Below, piece after piece: positions 41,800 through 53,799 of a stretch of 64,000 nt of DNA. Positions within the stretch are counted from its first letter, which is position 1, and each line of letters begins with the position of its first letter. The translations under genes were made by a program, and so were the position numbers. The notes under the pieces are model-generated. The model was not told the DNA's origin. It saw only the letters and a list, made by a program, of their open reading frames with translations, and searched no databases. Location: NCBI GenBank assembly GCA_944472155.2, contig OX235273.1, forward strand, positions 101,206,582 through 101,270,581. The letters are read 5' to 3'. Origin of the DNA: Trichobilharzia szidati (Eukaryota; Platyhelminthes; Trematoda; Strigeidida; Schistosomatidae).

Positions 41800-41893
41800 A
41801 TGTACCCACATTCCCCAGTGGCGTTTGAAACTATGGACACTGGGTGCGAAATTCTGTGGGAAAATCATCACTCACTGGGGAATGCACGCACAT

Positions 41894-41933
41894 CCAGTGA
41901 AGAGTCCCAAATAGGACGAAATGCACATCCTGG
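41894..41933 (+). ncRNA. Hammerhead core, right arm of palindrome (core damaged)
   Basis: Stem I CCAG/CTGG, stem II GTCC/GGAC with loop CAAATA and GAAA are kept, but the core reads CCAGTGAAGA, one base short of CTGANGA. Expected inactive. Confidence 0.6.
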
Positions 41934-41965
41934 ATTACACTTCTAATCACCATCCACCAATTATG

Positions 41966-43160
41966 GAATGTGATTTATTTTGTTCTGTATAACGTCCCAG
42001 CACTGTCATATCCCTGTGTGTGCACCGACTTACCTGCTTATATTGTCTGACGTACATTAAAGAATTTATGTTTCTGCTTGTCACAGCTGCATAACATATG
42101 AGATCAACTAAATCAGTCGAACCTGGAAAATGGTGTTCAACACCATGCGTGACAGGCCATATCACAGTGATAAAGTTGATTTTAACTCATCATTCTATGC
42201 CCGTATGAAAAGCTTCAAATATCCAACCATAAAAATGCCCATATCTGTTTCGTATGATCAAAAATCCTAAGTAGTTAAGTTGGATATTTCTTAGTAATTC
42301 AACTTTAGAACAAACGGTTGTTTACCCAACACATTTCAGTCCGACTTGCGTTTCTCCTTTTCTGTGATTACAACTTTTAACTGCCAACTGTTAACGATAA
42401 GAGTTCTGACATTGCTCCAACACTCTTACAAAGTCAAAGATGTGTATGACAAGCACGTGTGTGTGTTATGGGGATGTCCCAGATGTTTTGTCTCAATACG
42501 TTATAAGTCTATGATTTTGGCCATCTTGTGACCTATAAACGTTAATGAATTAGATATTAGTGAACCACCTCACGAAGGTGAATGATAACTCAACCTACAG
42601 GTGGCAGTATTATGCGTATTTGATAATACTTTTTTTCCGCGAAGGTAATTAATAGTTCTGGTAATATGTCCAATATTAAACAAAAGGAAAGTTAGACTGA
42701 TGACAGATTTCATGCTCACAAAGTGTTTTGAGGCAACAAATAATTCACTTGTTTATTAATAATATGAGCATTCGTTTGTCTTCCCATGTCAAGCAGCACT
42801 AACAATCCATCGTCAATAAATAGTGTCTATATAATCAATTGTGTTAAGGAGTAATGATAGGTGACTGGAAGGAATTTCTTTGAAGCCCTGAACTTAGGCT
42901 GGAATGCGTTTTGAAATATCACATGAAATAATGACCCCTGGGAGATGTAGACCTGTGTCAGTGGTCATGTTGGGAATACTACTGATCTCTTTTGGGACTT
43001 AAACGGATTCAGTAATTGATTTCTACGGAATTAATGATGTCATGCGCCTAGTTGGTGCCAACACCAGACGGGTGAAACATCGGAAGGAAAGGTATCATCC
43101 GCTAAAAGTATAATAGTTTCATGTTCCATTCTGACTAGAGATTTTTATAAAACTGGTGTA
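41966..43160. other. Intergenic sequence, mostly unrecognised
   Basis: A possible very worn SINE around 43040-43085 (GTGCCAACACCAGACGGGTG then GAAAC). Nothing else recognised. Confidence 0.35.
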
Positions 43161-43975
43161 TTATTATTATTGTATCCTTTAATTCCTAGAGAAACATAGG
43201 GCTTCAGCCGTGCGTCTCCATCGCGTTCGGTTCTCTGCTAGAGTCTTCACCTGGCTCCATGTCTGCCCACACGTCTTCATCTCCTCCTCACATGACCTCC
43301 TCCGAGTCACCCTTGCACTGACGACCAACTCGCCGCTTCCCTTTTGGGTTCCACTCGAGCAATGGCTTGTCTAGTGATGTCACTTGATGGTTTCCTCAGA
43401 GTATGGCCAATCCATCTCCATTTCTTTCTGCCTATTTGTTTCACAATCGGTTCCTTGTTGGTTTGCTCCCGAAGATCCCTGTTGCTGATCTTTTCTGTAG
43501 TTCGTTTGAACTGCTCTTTATGACGTGCAGTGCAAGTCTCTGATTCGTATAGTGAGAAGCACTGACTTCACGTTGGAGTTGAAAATCCGGATCTTATTTT
43601 TGATGCTGAGTGCTGTTGATCTCCACACCGACTTGAGAGTAGTGAAAGCTTGTCTTGCTTTTCCGATTCTCGCTTTGATATCCTCGTCAGTAGTGTCCAC
43701 CTGTAGTTGAAACGATGCTTCCCAGGTCGGTAGGTAAAAGAGGGTGTTTCTTTCAGGTTCCTCCCATTTATGCCGATTGTTGTCTGTTGTTGTTGCTGTT
43801 GGTGGTGTTGCCCAGGAATATTCATCACCTCTGTTTTCTCTATGTTCACCTGAACTCCTTTCTATCTTTGCTGCTTCTTCTGCCAACCTGTTGCTTTTCG
43901 CTTGCAGATCTTCCAGTTTGTGGAAAATCAGACATATATCATCGGTGAAGTCCAGATCTTCCAAGTTTTTTGGAG
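43161..43975 (-). mobile_element. RTE/SR2-like retrotransposon 3' fragment
   Basis: Antisense. The frame 43964-43518 starts MEDLDFTDDICLIFHKLEDL (FADD changed to FTDD), then AKSNRLAEEAAKIE, a Gln-tract shift, then DEDIKARIGKARQAFTTLKS and NKIRIFNSNVKSVLL. The 3' end is GTATCCTTTAATTCC and an ATTATTATT tail (+). It is among the least decayed RTE copies, close to the copy at 11546, and begins at the same position. Confidence 0.85.
43518..43964 (-). pseudogene. RTE reverse transcriptase C-terminal fragment
   Basis: 148 codons open through an internal frameshift region (residues about 35-75, where the frame differs from the copy at 11558). The catalytic motif is FTDD rather than FADD; upstream RT motifs are absent. 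Confidence 0.75.
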
Positions 43976-45184
43976 GTATATATGAGTATAAAATTACATA
44001 CTACTGGTTGACTGAGATGAGTAGTTGTATATCAACCATATCACCCGGTGGTGCTTACTAGTCTGATTGAGATGATCTCAACACAGGACGGCAGTTTCGC
44101 TTGTTTAGGACTGATCTCATTGGTGGTGTACGCGGTTTTACTCAGCTCTCAGAGTCGAATCTGTTAAAATTATCCAATCACTTGAATCTGGCTAGCAAGC
44201 TCTACTGGTTTATCTAAACCAGTCTGTACTATATGGTTTCATGTGAATTTGCTTGCTATCTTGACTACCATTCATGATTTCAAGTAGACCACAGATTGCG
44301 ATCTGTTTAAATTGGCTTCCAAGGTAAACTACAGTGAAATTTTATCATTCGAACTGTGTAAATTGCCAATTGTGAATTTGATTTATGGAGTATATGCGTC
44401 TCATTTATGTGGGGTGTATACAAAAATATATACAAAATCTACCTAAGGCATGTGATCGACATAGTTATTTTAAAAAAGAAAAGAATACCAGTAAAAATAT
44501 TCTGAACTAAATTTTCCTTCTACTCTTCATAGACAGATTTATGGCAGTTTTAAAGAAAGAAAACATTTTGTTAAAATTTACGCATTTAAATTATTCACAC
44601 ATCGCTGACTGAAATTGCCTGGTTAACCGTCTTTTTCAGAATTTCTCAACTAAGGCTAAAAAGAAATATAATATTTTCAAAATGAATAGTTATTCTTTAG
44701 ACTTAACACACATGCACTACACGGAAGAGGAATAAAATACGGATTTACGTTATACACACTGTTCATCTGCATTCCCGGTTTTGACTGTTGCTCACCTTAC
44801 TCCACTTTTCTTCATTCAGTTTGATTGGTACCCTCTCTGCTTGCAGTTCAAATATTTCCATTGAAGTTAATTTAAAAATATTCAATGGCTTAGTAGTTAA
44901 CCAATATCCCGGAACGGGTAACATAATCTCAAGGGTGAGAATTCTACTGGAAAATGATTGATTAGGGTTAGAAATGATATCGACAGGCGTGAGTAGGCTA
45001 TTACCTGAAACTTATAATATATCAGATTTCACTGAAAAAATTACACAAGGGAATACTCAGAGTATTCATAAAACTGTCATAAAAATCCTCTTAACTTCTA
45101 GTGTTTTTTTGTCACCTTAAATTTACAACCTACATACCTCGATTGAATCAGTAGAATGTCGCGCAATAAATTAAATGTTTTTCC
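43976..45184. other. Intergenic sequence, no recognised feature
   Basis: No motif recognised. Confidence 0.4.
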
Positions 45185-45390
45185 CATTCTTTGGCTTACC
45201 AAGTAGAGCATCGAGCTTCAGGTGCTTTGAAGTCTCACTGACGATAGTGTTACATTTAGGAGTCAGGGTTGCTAGGAGCAAGCCAAACCGCCTCTCTTCA
45301 TCCTTACGGTCGAAAAGCTAGGCTATTTAGGACTGTATCGACTAGGAGTCGAACCAGGCCCTCTCGTATGTCTGTTATTGAACCACAAAC
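45185..45390 (-). mobile_element. tRNA-derived SINE of the 22655 family
   Basis: On the - strand: GGCCTGGTTCGACTCC holds a perfect B box (GGTTCGACTCC, near 45350), then GGTTTGGCTTGCTCCTAGCA, ACCCTGAC and AGACTTCAAAGCACCTGAAG, matching the body of 22655-22910. The A box is worn. Confidence 0.7.
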
Positions 45391-45459
45391 GCACACATGA
45401 AGATTTACCCAGGAAAAATGGTACTTTGCTGTTTTCCCACTTTACACATTACATTTATG

Positions 45460-45830
45460 AGATCAATATTAATCCATTGGGTTCCAACTGGAACGTAAGG
45501 CTTCAACAGTATATTTCCACTTCGTCCCATTTTTTGCAGTCACCTTTAGTGGTCTCCACGACTGTTCATAGTCTCTGATCTCCTCGTCCCATGTCACCGT
45601 CAGATGCTACACTCGTCATTTTCAATCCAGGTTCTGCTTGAGGATCAATGAATCGTGCGGTGTCATTCGACGGTCTTCACGGTATGTGTCCGGTCCATAT
45701 CCGTTTTCTTCAGGATATTTGTTGAACTATAGGTTCTTGGTTGAATCTGTTGTGAAATTTCTTACTGCTCATTCTTTCTGGTTTGACATTTGATCTTCAG
45801 TATGCGGCCAGGGAAGGCAGCTGTTGATAT
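45460..45830 (-). mobile_element. RTE/SR2-like 3' end fragment
   Basis: On the + strand: TTGGGTTCCAACTGGAACGT, AAGGCTTCAACAGTATATTT, then GGTGTCATTCGACGGTCTTC and GTTCTTGGTTGAATCTG, the order seen in the copies at 5318 and 43161. Confidence 0.7.
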
Positions 45831-48074
45831 TAATTGTGAAGAGGAATAAATTCTTGTAGTGCCAGTAGTTTTCGGCTTGTTTTAACTGTTTCATTTTGCA
45901 TCACTTGTGAGTTGATTTGAGCCTAACTCTATCCCATTGATGAGTAGACTAAAACATCTGCTTTCTAATATTATGACATAAAGCCACCGTGTGAATCAGT
46001 CTGCTATGAATGACAACTGATTTAACTTTGAACGATAAAATATATCCAGAACATTATTCGGTAAATGATTCTTCCTCACTGTGTCACATAACTAATTGAC
46101 AGATCAAGAAGCGGTTACACCCTACCACAGTGTCTTTGTCTTACATATATGCTGATTATTACATGGTTAAAGGCACTGAAGGAGAAGACAAGAATAAACT
46201 CAACTGTAAACATCATGCTTGAGGCTGACAACTATGATTCTGTACATGGGTTCTCATAACACACTTTCACAGCTACTGGCTTCTGTTCTTAAATGTTATC
46301 AAGAACATATGATTCGAAATTTCCTAACGTACCTAAGATTCTTGAGTACTAGGTTATAATCTACATGAATAAAGTCACAAGGAAAGTGTACGAAAGGCGA
46401 ACACTTTTCATAGAAGTCTAACCTACTAGTTTCTAGGGCTACAACACATAAAATGGTTGCTAAATGATTCAGTGTCTGAGAGGTGTCTGTTGGGAAGGAT
46501 TATCTTCAGAGATTCATCCATCAAAGGAAACATTATACGAAATTAATGACTTTGTTGCCGTTTCAGATCAATTAACCAGCAAAAATATTAACTAATATTT
46601 AGCTAAACGTTTAGAGCATTGTACTATAAAATTTACACTAAGTTATAAGTTTAGTATCTGTACTTTTATCATGGTTTGTACTTTGATATATATAGACGCT
46701 AATGAATTCTATTTCAATTTATTTTGCCAAACAAAAACAGGTACTCACTATATTTAACAGCATTCGTAGATAGGATGAAATACAATGGCAACTTATGCAA
46801 GTTTGACATAAATAATAAGTAAAGCTTGGCGCTCATAGCTGTCAATGTTACATTTATTCAGGGTGCATACTGGTGACCAAGACAATGTGGACCCAGTATG
46901 CGAATTTAGTACTATTCAGAACTCTTCACGGGACGGACCAGCATTCAACAGTGAGTGATAGCGTTCTCACTAAGGCACTAACCCAGTTATCATTGTTTCA
47001 AACGTTAAGACATTCTCCATCACAACTAATGGGCTACAAGAATGACGTGAAAGCGTCTCGAGTGAGCTTTTAGCTGCTTCACTTTATTCAATAACGTCAG
47101 AATTAACTTTTACGGGGTGCACTGTAAAGAAAATTGATAATATATTCACTAACCGACTGATAAACTGGAATTTGCCAATGTAATATATAAATATATACAT
47201 TTTATACATTTGTAATCTACAAAAATGCTTATATCCGCATACTTTATTTAATATCAAGCTGTGATTGCCCTGCCAACTAAGCGTAAATCTACAAAGTTAT
47301 AATATTTCACACTACTACTTTGTATAAACACTTCTAAGAATGTGTGAATATTCCAGAAATAGTTTATCGGAGTGATTTCATGCTGAGTTCTATGCCCAGA
47401 TTACAAAAGTAGATATAACAGAGAAAATAAATAGATTTTGAAGCTTTTGTCTTCAAATAATTCCATGTCTAAACTTTTGCGTGCCATGACAGTAGTTGTT
47501 CATCAATGCTTTACCTTCGTTACAAAGATCATCATACAAAGGCATCAACAGTTGATAACTGAATATTGAATATTACTGTTTTAACAGTAGCATAAGGTAA
47601 GTTTGCGATTCTAGTTTTTAGAAGAATCACACTGTCTTGTAAGAAAGTCGGGGGAATGCCTACATTTAGACCCTTACTATTCACATATTTATCTAGGGAT
47701 TTAAAAAACAGCCTAAATTGAAATTATTTGTTTGAGGTATTTTGTACTTTCATCGATTGGTTTATATTTAACTCGAATGCTTAATTTCTGTTGACATTCT
47801 GAAGACAGCTAGGGATGCCTTGACTGTATTTGAAGACCAACGGGAAGTTCTATCGTTGATGGTGGAGCTCAGTAGTGATTCAGTCAATGCATACTGGGTT
47901 GGAGACTCAGTAAGAACAGCATCACTGACTGAAAAAGCAACATATCCAGCTTACTAGTCAAAAACTGGACAAATCCCTCAACCTGGTCTCTATCGCTAAT
48001 CCCAGTTACCAGAAAAAAAAACATAGAAAAATTTCAAACAACAGTTTGCCTTAATTATTTATTTTATTTTTATA
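45831..48074. other. Intergenic sequence, no recognised feature
   Basis: 2.2 kb with no recognised retroelement or gene motif. Confidence 0.4.
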
Positions 48075-48240
48075 TTATTATAGCTTGATTCCCCACCGAA
48101 TTTTTGGTACAAGTATGGAATTTTCACCATGTGGTATCGGTAGTCCAGATTTAGTAGGCCGGCTACTGATATCAGGGATCGAACACCGGACTATGTGCAT
48201 GTTCGGCGAACGTCCTAATCGCTGTGATACAGACACACAG
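48075..48240 (-). mobile_element. tRNA-derived SINE (GGTGGCACAGTGG family), worn
   Basis: On +: TATAGCTTGATTCCCCACCG, GGTACAAGTATGGAATTTTC, GATATCAGGGATCGAACACC (B box changed) and TGTGCATGTTCGGCGAACGT with CCTAATCGCTGTGATAC (A box changed). Confidence 0.8.
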
Positions 48241-48849
48241 TTTGAACAAGGCAACAATGCATATATTTGCAGGATAATACCAGCTCATTTCATTCCATGG
48301 ATTCTTCTCATCAGTTGCATAAATCCTGTGAAAGTACAGGTTACACAGGTCTTTGAAAATATACTTTTTTCTCAGTGACGTCAAGTTATAGATAAAATTT
48401 ATAAGTAACATAAATCCAGGAATGATGTAAGTAGACAAACTATTCACTGTTAAAAGACTTACTATTTGCAGTATAAGTAAACAAGACATAGGGGTGGCTA
48501 CAGTTTATATTTTGCATGGAAACCAGGACAGACTGGAGACAAAATACAAAGTCGAACAACACAGTGAATTTCTATATATTGTGGTGGTGAGTTCGTGATG
48601 GCGGGAGTGAATAGTAAAGAAACAATTACATAAATCCCTAAACATATTGGTGTGCTCAACTCAATGGGCTGAAATCAAAATCAAAATGAATGTTGCTCAA
48701 CAGAACAAGACACAAAAGCACACAAACAAAACAGTTACAGCTACCAGGGTACTGATAGATTAGTCATGCCATCTTTGGATTGAAGTCCTTTGATAGCAGT
48801 GTTTTCTGAGAACTGAAATAATCATGGTTTTCTCTATTTTTGAAAGCCT
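48241..48849. other. Intergenic sequence, no recognised feature
   Basis: No firm feature. The part nearest 48849 may be the 3' UTR of the GIY-YIG remnant that follows on the - strand. Confidence 0.35.
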
Positions 48850-49190
48850 GAATAATTTCTAGTCTATGTCCGTTGTTAATAAGATGTCTGATAAATGCAC
48901 TTGCAAACATTTTTCTGAGCTTCCAATAGAGGCCTTTAGTGATATGCTAAAAAATCTAGTAGACGCTGTCCTCTCCGTCCTGCCTATGTAGTTGCCGTTG
49001 TAACTGTAAGTGAATCGGTAGGTGCAGTCGGAGTTGACATGAGCAGGATGCGTATCTAATCTTGATTCAGTTAACAAGCGCACCGTGTTGTTCAGTGAAA
49101 TCATCCTGTTCTCTTCAGTGTATGCAATTATTGAAAAAACGGACAGTTGAATCTGACAGTTCATATTACAATATGGAAATGAAATCACAT
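48850..49190 (-). mobile_element. Penelope-type GIY-YIG remnant
   Basis: The frame 49188-48859 reads SRLDTHPAHVNSDCTYRFTY then SYNGNYIGRTERTASTRFFS: CTYRF for GIY, NYIGRTERT for YIG plus the catalytic Arg. It then continues with changes (the E-H helix residue is lost), ending LSDILLTTDID. Confidence 0.75.
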
Positions 49191-50274
49191 CCAGATTGAA
49201 ACTCGAAAAAGCTGAAAGGAAACCAGTTCTATCTCTCTAGTGTACAATGGGGAGAAAGTACACACAAGGACAGAAAAAGCATCAGAGGTTCACTGAAGAG
49301 GACATTTCCTGCCTCTAGATTGGTTCCACTTTATAACACAAGATACTTTGAGTTTGAATACTCGGGCAGCTTTACTTTTGTATACCTTCCAGCTGTGAAG
49401 TGAAAATTGGCATATCGTTGGAATATGTCTTTTCGAGACACAAGAAATCATTGTTGCAACTTAGGATTATCAGTATGAGTATATCTGAGAGTAGCATTTT
49501 TCGCAGACTGGTGAAATCATACTTAGTTGTAGATTTTATTTTTTTTTAAGAGGGGGGATGATATGTGTATTCTGATCCCATAACACTCTCAGCCTTATGG
49601 CGAATAGACTTCATCACGACGACGTTATAAATGGCAATATACAAAAAAGCAAGCACTACTTCGAATCTTATCACAAAGCCAAACATTAACATATTATGTC
49701 TGAAAGCTATGCAAACTTAGCATCCGAGCAAATCTTCCCTTTGATGAAATTAAAAGATATAAACACCAGAATATTTGTGTACGTTTTCACAAAAAGCACT
49801 TTAGAATAATGATGCATTTGAGGACATATAACAGTCATGTCACTTTCACTTTGGTATGTGAATGGATATAAAAAGAATAGCTAGATTTATCAGGAAATAC
49901 ATTTGCATAGCATTTCGTTATTATCAATGACGCTAAACTAATTGCCATTATCTCTGTTGTTTTATATAAATTTGTCAAGTAACACTGAGTGATTAAACTG
50001 TATTTCCTCCCATATGGTATGATGATTTGGCGAAATATAAAAATGTTTCTTCCAAACAAATGCAACTCCCTTTATCGCTATGTAAGGTAGTTTTACACCT
50101 TGACAGTTTACAATATTTTATTGATTTGTATTCCACTGGTATTTACATTTTATTTATAACCTGTGGTAGTAAGGTAATTCTTACAGTCTTGAAGGTTTTT
50201 GAACTGATTTCTACTGAAATGAAGTAAGGTTGGGAATCATGTGTATGCTAGACCATCACAGTTCACTGTTGTTA
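49191..50274. other. Intergenic sequence, no recognised feature
   Basis: No motif recognised. Confidence 0.4.
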
Positions 50275-50860
50275 CTCTCTCGGTCTCTGGGTAAAGCATA
50301 GGTCTTCAATAGCATTTCTCAATTTTGCTTTGTTCTTTGTATTCCTCTTTAGTTGGCTGCATGATTACCAGGAAGCCACCATTTCCTCCTACCATGATCT
50401 CTTCCATGTCGCCCTTAGACGCCGGACTTATGTTTTCCTATGCGCTTGACGTCACTGAACTATCTCCTCAGCCTACGTTCATACCATCTCCAACTTCTTC
50501 TACGTGTTTATCGTTTAGTTCGCTACAAGAGTTGTTTGTTGCTTATCCTTTCTAGCCAGTCATCTGAACTTCAGTATGAAGAGAAGATAGAAGCTGATCG
50601 ATTTCTCTAGCCTCTTGGAATCCCCTTCCATGACTAGCTTGCTAAATATCTGAAGCACACAAGCTCTGGCTTGCTATATATTGAAAGTGCGAATCTTGTT
50701 CCTTATACTGGGTGCCAAAGATTTCCACAATGAATTCAGGGTAATGAAAGTTTATCTTGCTTTTTCGATCCTGTTGTTTATATCCTCCTCTACGCCACAT
50801 GTAACTGAAATGATGTTGCATAAATAAATGAAAGAGGTGACCCCTTTTAGATTTCATTTA
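50275..50860 (-). mobile_element. RTE/SR2-like 3' fragment, decayed
   Basis: On +: GGTCTCTGGGTAAAGCATAG, GGTCTTCAATAGCATTTCTC, later AAAGTGCGAATCTTGTTCCT and GTAATGAAAGTTTATCTTGC with TTTTTCGATCCTGTTGTTTA, matching in order the copies at 43161 and 5318. Confidence 0.65.
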
Positions 50861-51410
50861 GTTCATTGTGGTAGATGAAACAACATTAATCTCTGCGAAG
50901 ATAACTTTCCGACGATTTCATCCTCATAAGTTGTACAACAGCATTTACACACATAAGTTTACGTAGACACATAGATGAACATGGAAACAAGTTGAAGTAG
51001 TAGTTTTAATAGCTAGAAATGGAAAACTTAAGGCAGTAGAGACACGAAAAATGGAAACTAAGCAGTCAAATAGGACTGGTTCCTCTGTAAGTAGTAAGGT
51101 TGGATTAGTTACTTTTGAACATGGCGAGGGCTGTTGCAATATAAAGAAGTCGGAAACACGTTGCCCTAAATAGATATGCCCAAACCTCCCACCTATTTCG
51201 ATAGATATTTACTTATTTTGTTAATGACTGTGAATGGCGGATTAGTCATTTGAGATGATTTGATAAGTGGTGACTGGGTGTTTATTTATGGTGTTTCTGA
51301 ATAAACCATTATCTGCTGTTTGCAGCCATGTTGGGCAATTTTCTCCGAAAGGTTCTGAAAAGACCAACCCAGAACGAACTACTTACCTGACCATACATGG
51401 GTAGGTAGAC
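50861..51410. other. Intergenic sequence, no recognised feature
   Basis: No motif recognised. Confidence 0.4.
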
Positions 51411-51914
51411 TTATATTATTTGGTCATATATGGGAGTTTGTTCTTCGCATTTGCTTAGAAGCAGTGAGCAGCTAGAGAATAGCCTTCTTAGAGTTTCCGC
51501 AGGAATGGTATCCTTTAATGAACTAGTGACTCTCCTGTTTAGGATATCTGCCGCCATGTCTTCCCTGAAGTTTAGATTTATATGCAGTGTTTCCTTTGGT
51601 ACTGAAGTGTGTTCTTCTGTTTTGGGCTTTCGTTTTCTGTTCTTCTCTACGAAACGTGCTGGGTGTCTATTTTGAGTCAGGTTAATTTTGAGAAATAAGA
51701 GCTCCTCTTCTAAGTGGTCCCTACTGCGAATTCTGCCGTGGAATGGATGCGTTTGTACAGATTTCGAGGATGAAATGGTGGAAAAGATACTTTTGCTGAA
51801 CTTCTCGTTTTTTTTCTCCCTTTTGTCCTGATGCGTATTTTCCACGAGTAAACAATTCACTCGAAATGAGAGACAGGTAATCGTAATAATAAGAATGGAA
51901 ATACAAGCAAACAT
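51411..51914 (-). mobile_element. Penelope-type linker region, longest open frame of its family
   Basis: The frame of 167 codons reads FLKINLTQNRHPARFVEKNR (a variant of the NGYP-x-x-(F/Y)I-x-K-N motif found between RT and endonuclease), then TSVPKETLHINLNFREDMAA, LNRRVTSSL, and AETLRRLFSSCSLLLSKC. It stops just before the GIY-YIG core. Similar motifs, in worse shape, occur at 53812-53994 and 16482. It is intact only by chance of short length. Confidence 0.7.
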
Positions 51915-52679
51915 ACGATTTTCGTGGATGTCACTTTAGGCTTCCATGTACATAAAATAAGACAACTATTACACAATCACTGAATGTTAGCGAATTGACC
52001 TCATATATGAAGAGCATTTAGTGGTAAATTTAGAGTCTATGTATACCTTGTATGCCTTGAATGAGGTGATGAGTAACAGTTTCCGCTCCTAGTAAGAATG
52101 CTGTCAGACACCTAGGAGGATGTACATATTACTGAATGGTCTAAAAAAAGCATGACGTGTGTCCTCTATTCCAGTGATATCGACAATGAAAGAAGCATAA
52201 TCGAGCCATTAATCTTAGTATTATCTAGGCATACATTCAATGGCATCATAGGTTGAATATGCAGCTGATCAGTCATGTATTTGAACTGGAAGTCACAAGC
52301 ATGAATGAACAGTTATTATTTTCAGCTATTAATTTATTACACTTGTACTCATTTAATTAATTGTTTAACTATATACTTTTCTCCTAGTTAGATAACGTTC
52401 ATATTAAATTTTTTTCTTATTTTCTGCCTAATCTGTTTTATTCTTAGCAGAGATGGATTACACTATTTCTCATTAGTTAATTGATGCCTATATATGCATT
52501 CACATTGCTCTTTGTTATGAGGTTAACAAATGCCAAGAGAGATTAAGCTTTGAAAACGTCGCAAAATTACGTATGTGCTTTGTGATTATTACATTTAAAA
52601 TTGCTAAGAATTGATTTGCAAGGATTTGACTGGTTTGAAGTTTATTCACGGATAGAAGTTAAAATTCACGGGCCATCGA
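51915..52679. other. Intergenic sequence, no recognised feature
   Basis: No motif recognised. Confidence 0.4.
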
Positions 52680-52770
52680 GTCTGGTTCCAGCGGCTGAAT
52701 GGTGTACGAGCTTCATTTGAAATCAGAAGGTCCGTCCAGTACTCTCTAGTTTTCAACGGTATGAAATCAA
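52680..52770 (+). mobile_element. Sm-alpha-like SINE lacking the ribozyme
   Basis: GGCTGAATGGTGTACGAGCT and GAAATCAGAAGGTCC join directly to GTCCAGTACTCTCTAG and TTTTCAACGG. The B box and the ribozyme core present between these segments in other copies (for example 21585) are absent; the junction falls at a GTCC. Confidence 0.65.
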
Positions 52771-53309
52771 TCCGTGGGTAAACTCAAAATTTAAAAATAC
52801 ATAATTATAAATGTAGCAAATCATTCCAGAGATTAGATGCTAAATATTTTCAAACATAAAATCATCTATTTGGATTAAAGCTCGGTTTAGAAAGGTTATC
52901 ATGGGAACATTGTAGCAGTGAATATTTGATGAAAATTATAGCCTGTAGCTTTGTCCACAGCCGACATTGACCACCGACTTTCAATTTTTATGTGGACCAA
53001 TTTAACTGAAGGTACAAAGTAAGGTACTTTCACTGTTTTGCGTGTTATCATTTTACATTCGTATGATCGCTAGTTAACTGAGGACACAATTCAGTTCGTC
53101 AAGATTGGTTCTGAAGCAGACATTTTATTTTCCAAAATGTTCCTGATCGTTGTCAATTAACTACAGCCGGGTTCAGGAACTATGTACGCGTAATGTCGTT
53201 ATTTCAATTCGTCGACATCTATTCACGAAACTTTACTAAAGTAAAATGAAAATAGAGAAGTCCATTTAAAAGATGAATACTTATGACTTTGAGAAAGAAA
53301 GAAATTCGT

Positions 53310-53430
53310 CGTCAATCTGCATACAAACAATCCATTGAGTGCGTACTGCCGATGAATCCCAAACTAGGATGAAAGAGGTTCCAGTACTATCTAGTTTTCA
53401 ATGGTTCTTCGACTGACAGCAATCTGTGGT
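53310..53430 (+). mobile_element. Sm-alpha-like SINE fragment with mutated hammerhead
   Basis: CAATCCATTGAGTGCGTACT then GCCGATGAATCCCAAACTAG, GATGAAAGAGGTTCCAGTAC and TTTCAATGGTTCTTCGACTG. The core has two extra bases (CTGCCGATGA), and stem II keeps ATCC/GGAT. 5' part (tRNA-like) is missing. Confidence 0.65.
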
Positions 53431-53799
53431 CTACCCTGAAAAAAATATGAAGATCGCTGCAAGTCATTTCGTAATCCATACGTTCACATTCTTCCGTTAT
53501 AACTTCTTGGTAATAGTGCAAATATGTCATTCATTCTCATTCAAATAACTAAATTGCCTGAGTTTGGAGTAAAAGAACTGAAATGAATACAGATGAGTGG
53601 ATGGAAAGCAGAGATTTCAGCAGAGGAAATTCTCTCTTTGCAATGATTTCAATTTCATAAGTGTACAGTTACATTTACATAGATGAATTACAGAAGACAG
53701 TACAAGTAGTTTATTGTGTGTATGTGTGTGTTAAATACTGACAGTGAGTGGAAAAACTAAAGTGTGATAACACTAGTGTAGATGATTATGAATCACAAA

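Larger units (their letters stand above)
41730..41962. repeat. 91-bp inverted repeat (SINE palindrome)
   Basis: Left arm 41730-41820 and right arm 41873-41962 are reverse complements with roughly nine differences, including AATTGGTGGATGGTGA at the outer ends and ATTCCCCAGTG at the inner ends. The loop is 52 bp. Confidence 0.92.
41640..41965 (-). mobile_element. SINE of the 28640 family rearranged into a palindrome
   Basis: The outer left part (TTTTCCCGTCGATTGATTGA on +) is the family leader, here on the opposite strand to the left ribozyme block. Two copies of the SINE tail and ribozyme region face each other (41730-41820 and 41873-41962). The tRNA-like A/B boxes survive only partly around 41821-41872 (GTTTGAAACTATGGACACTG). 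Confidence 0.8.

Noticed and set aside
43525..44061. + strand open frames
   Set aside because: Shadows of the RTE reverse transcriptase fragment on the - strand.
51430..51675. 81-codon + strand frame
   Set aside because: Opposite the Penelope-type frame 51914-51411, which carries the recognisable motifs.
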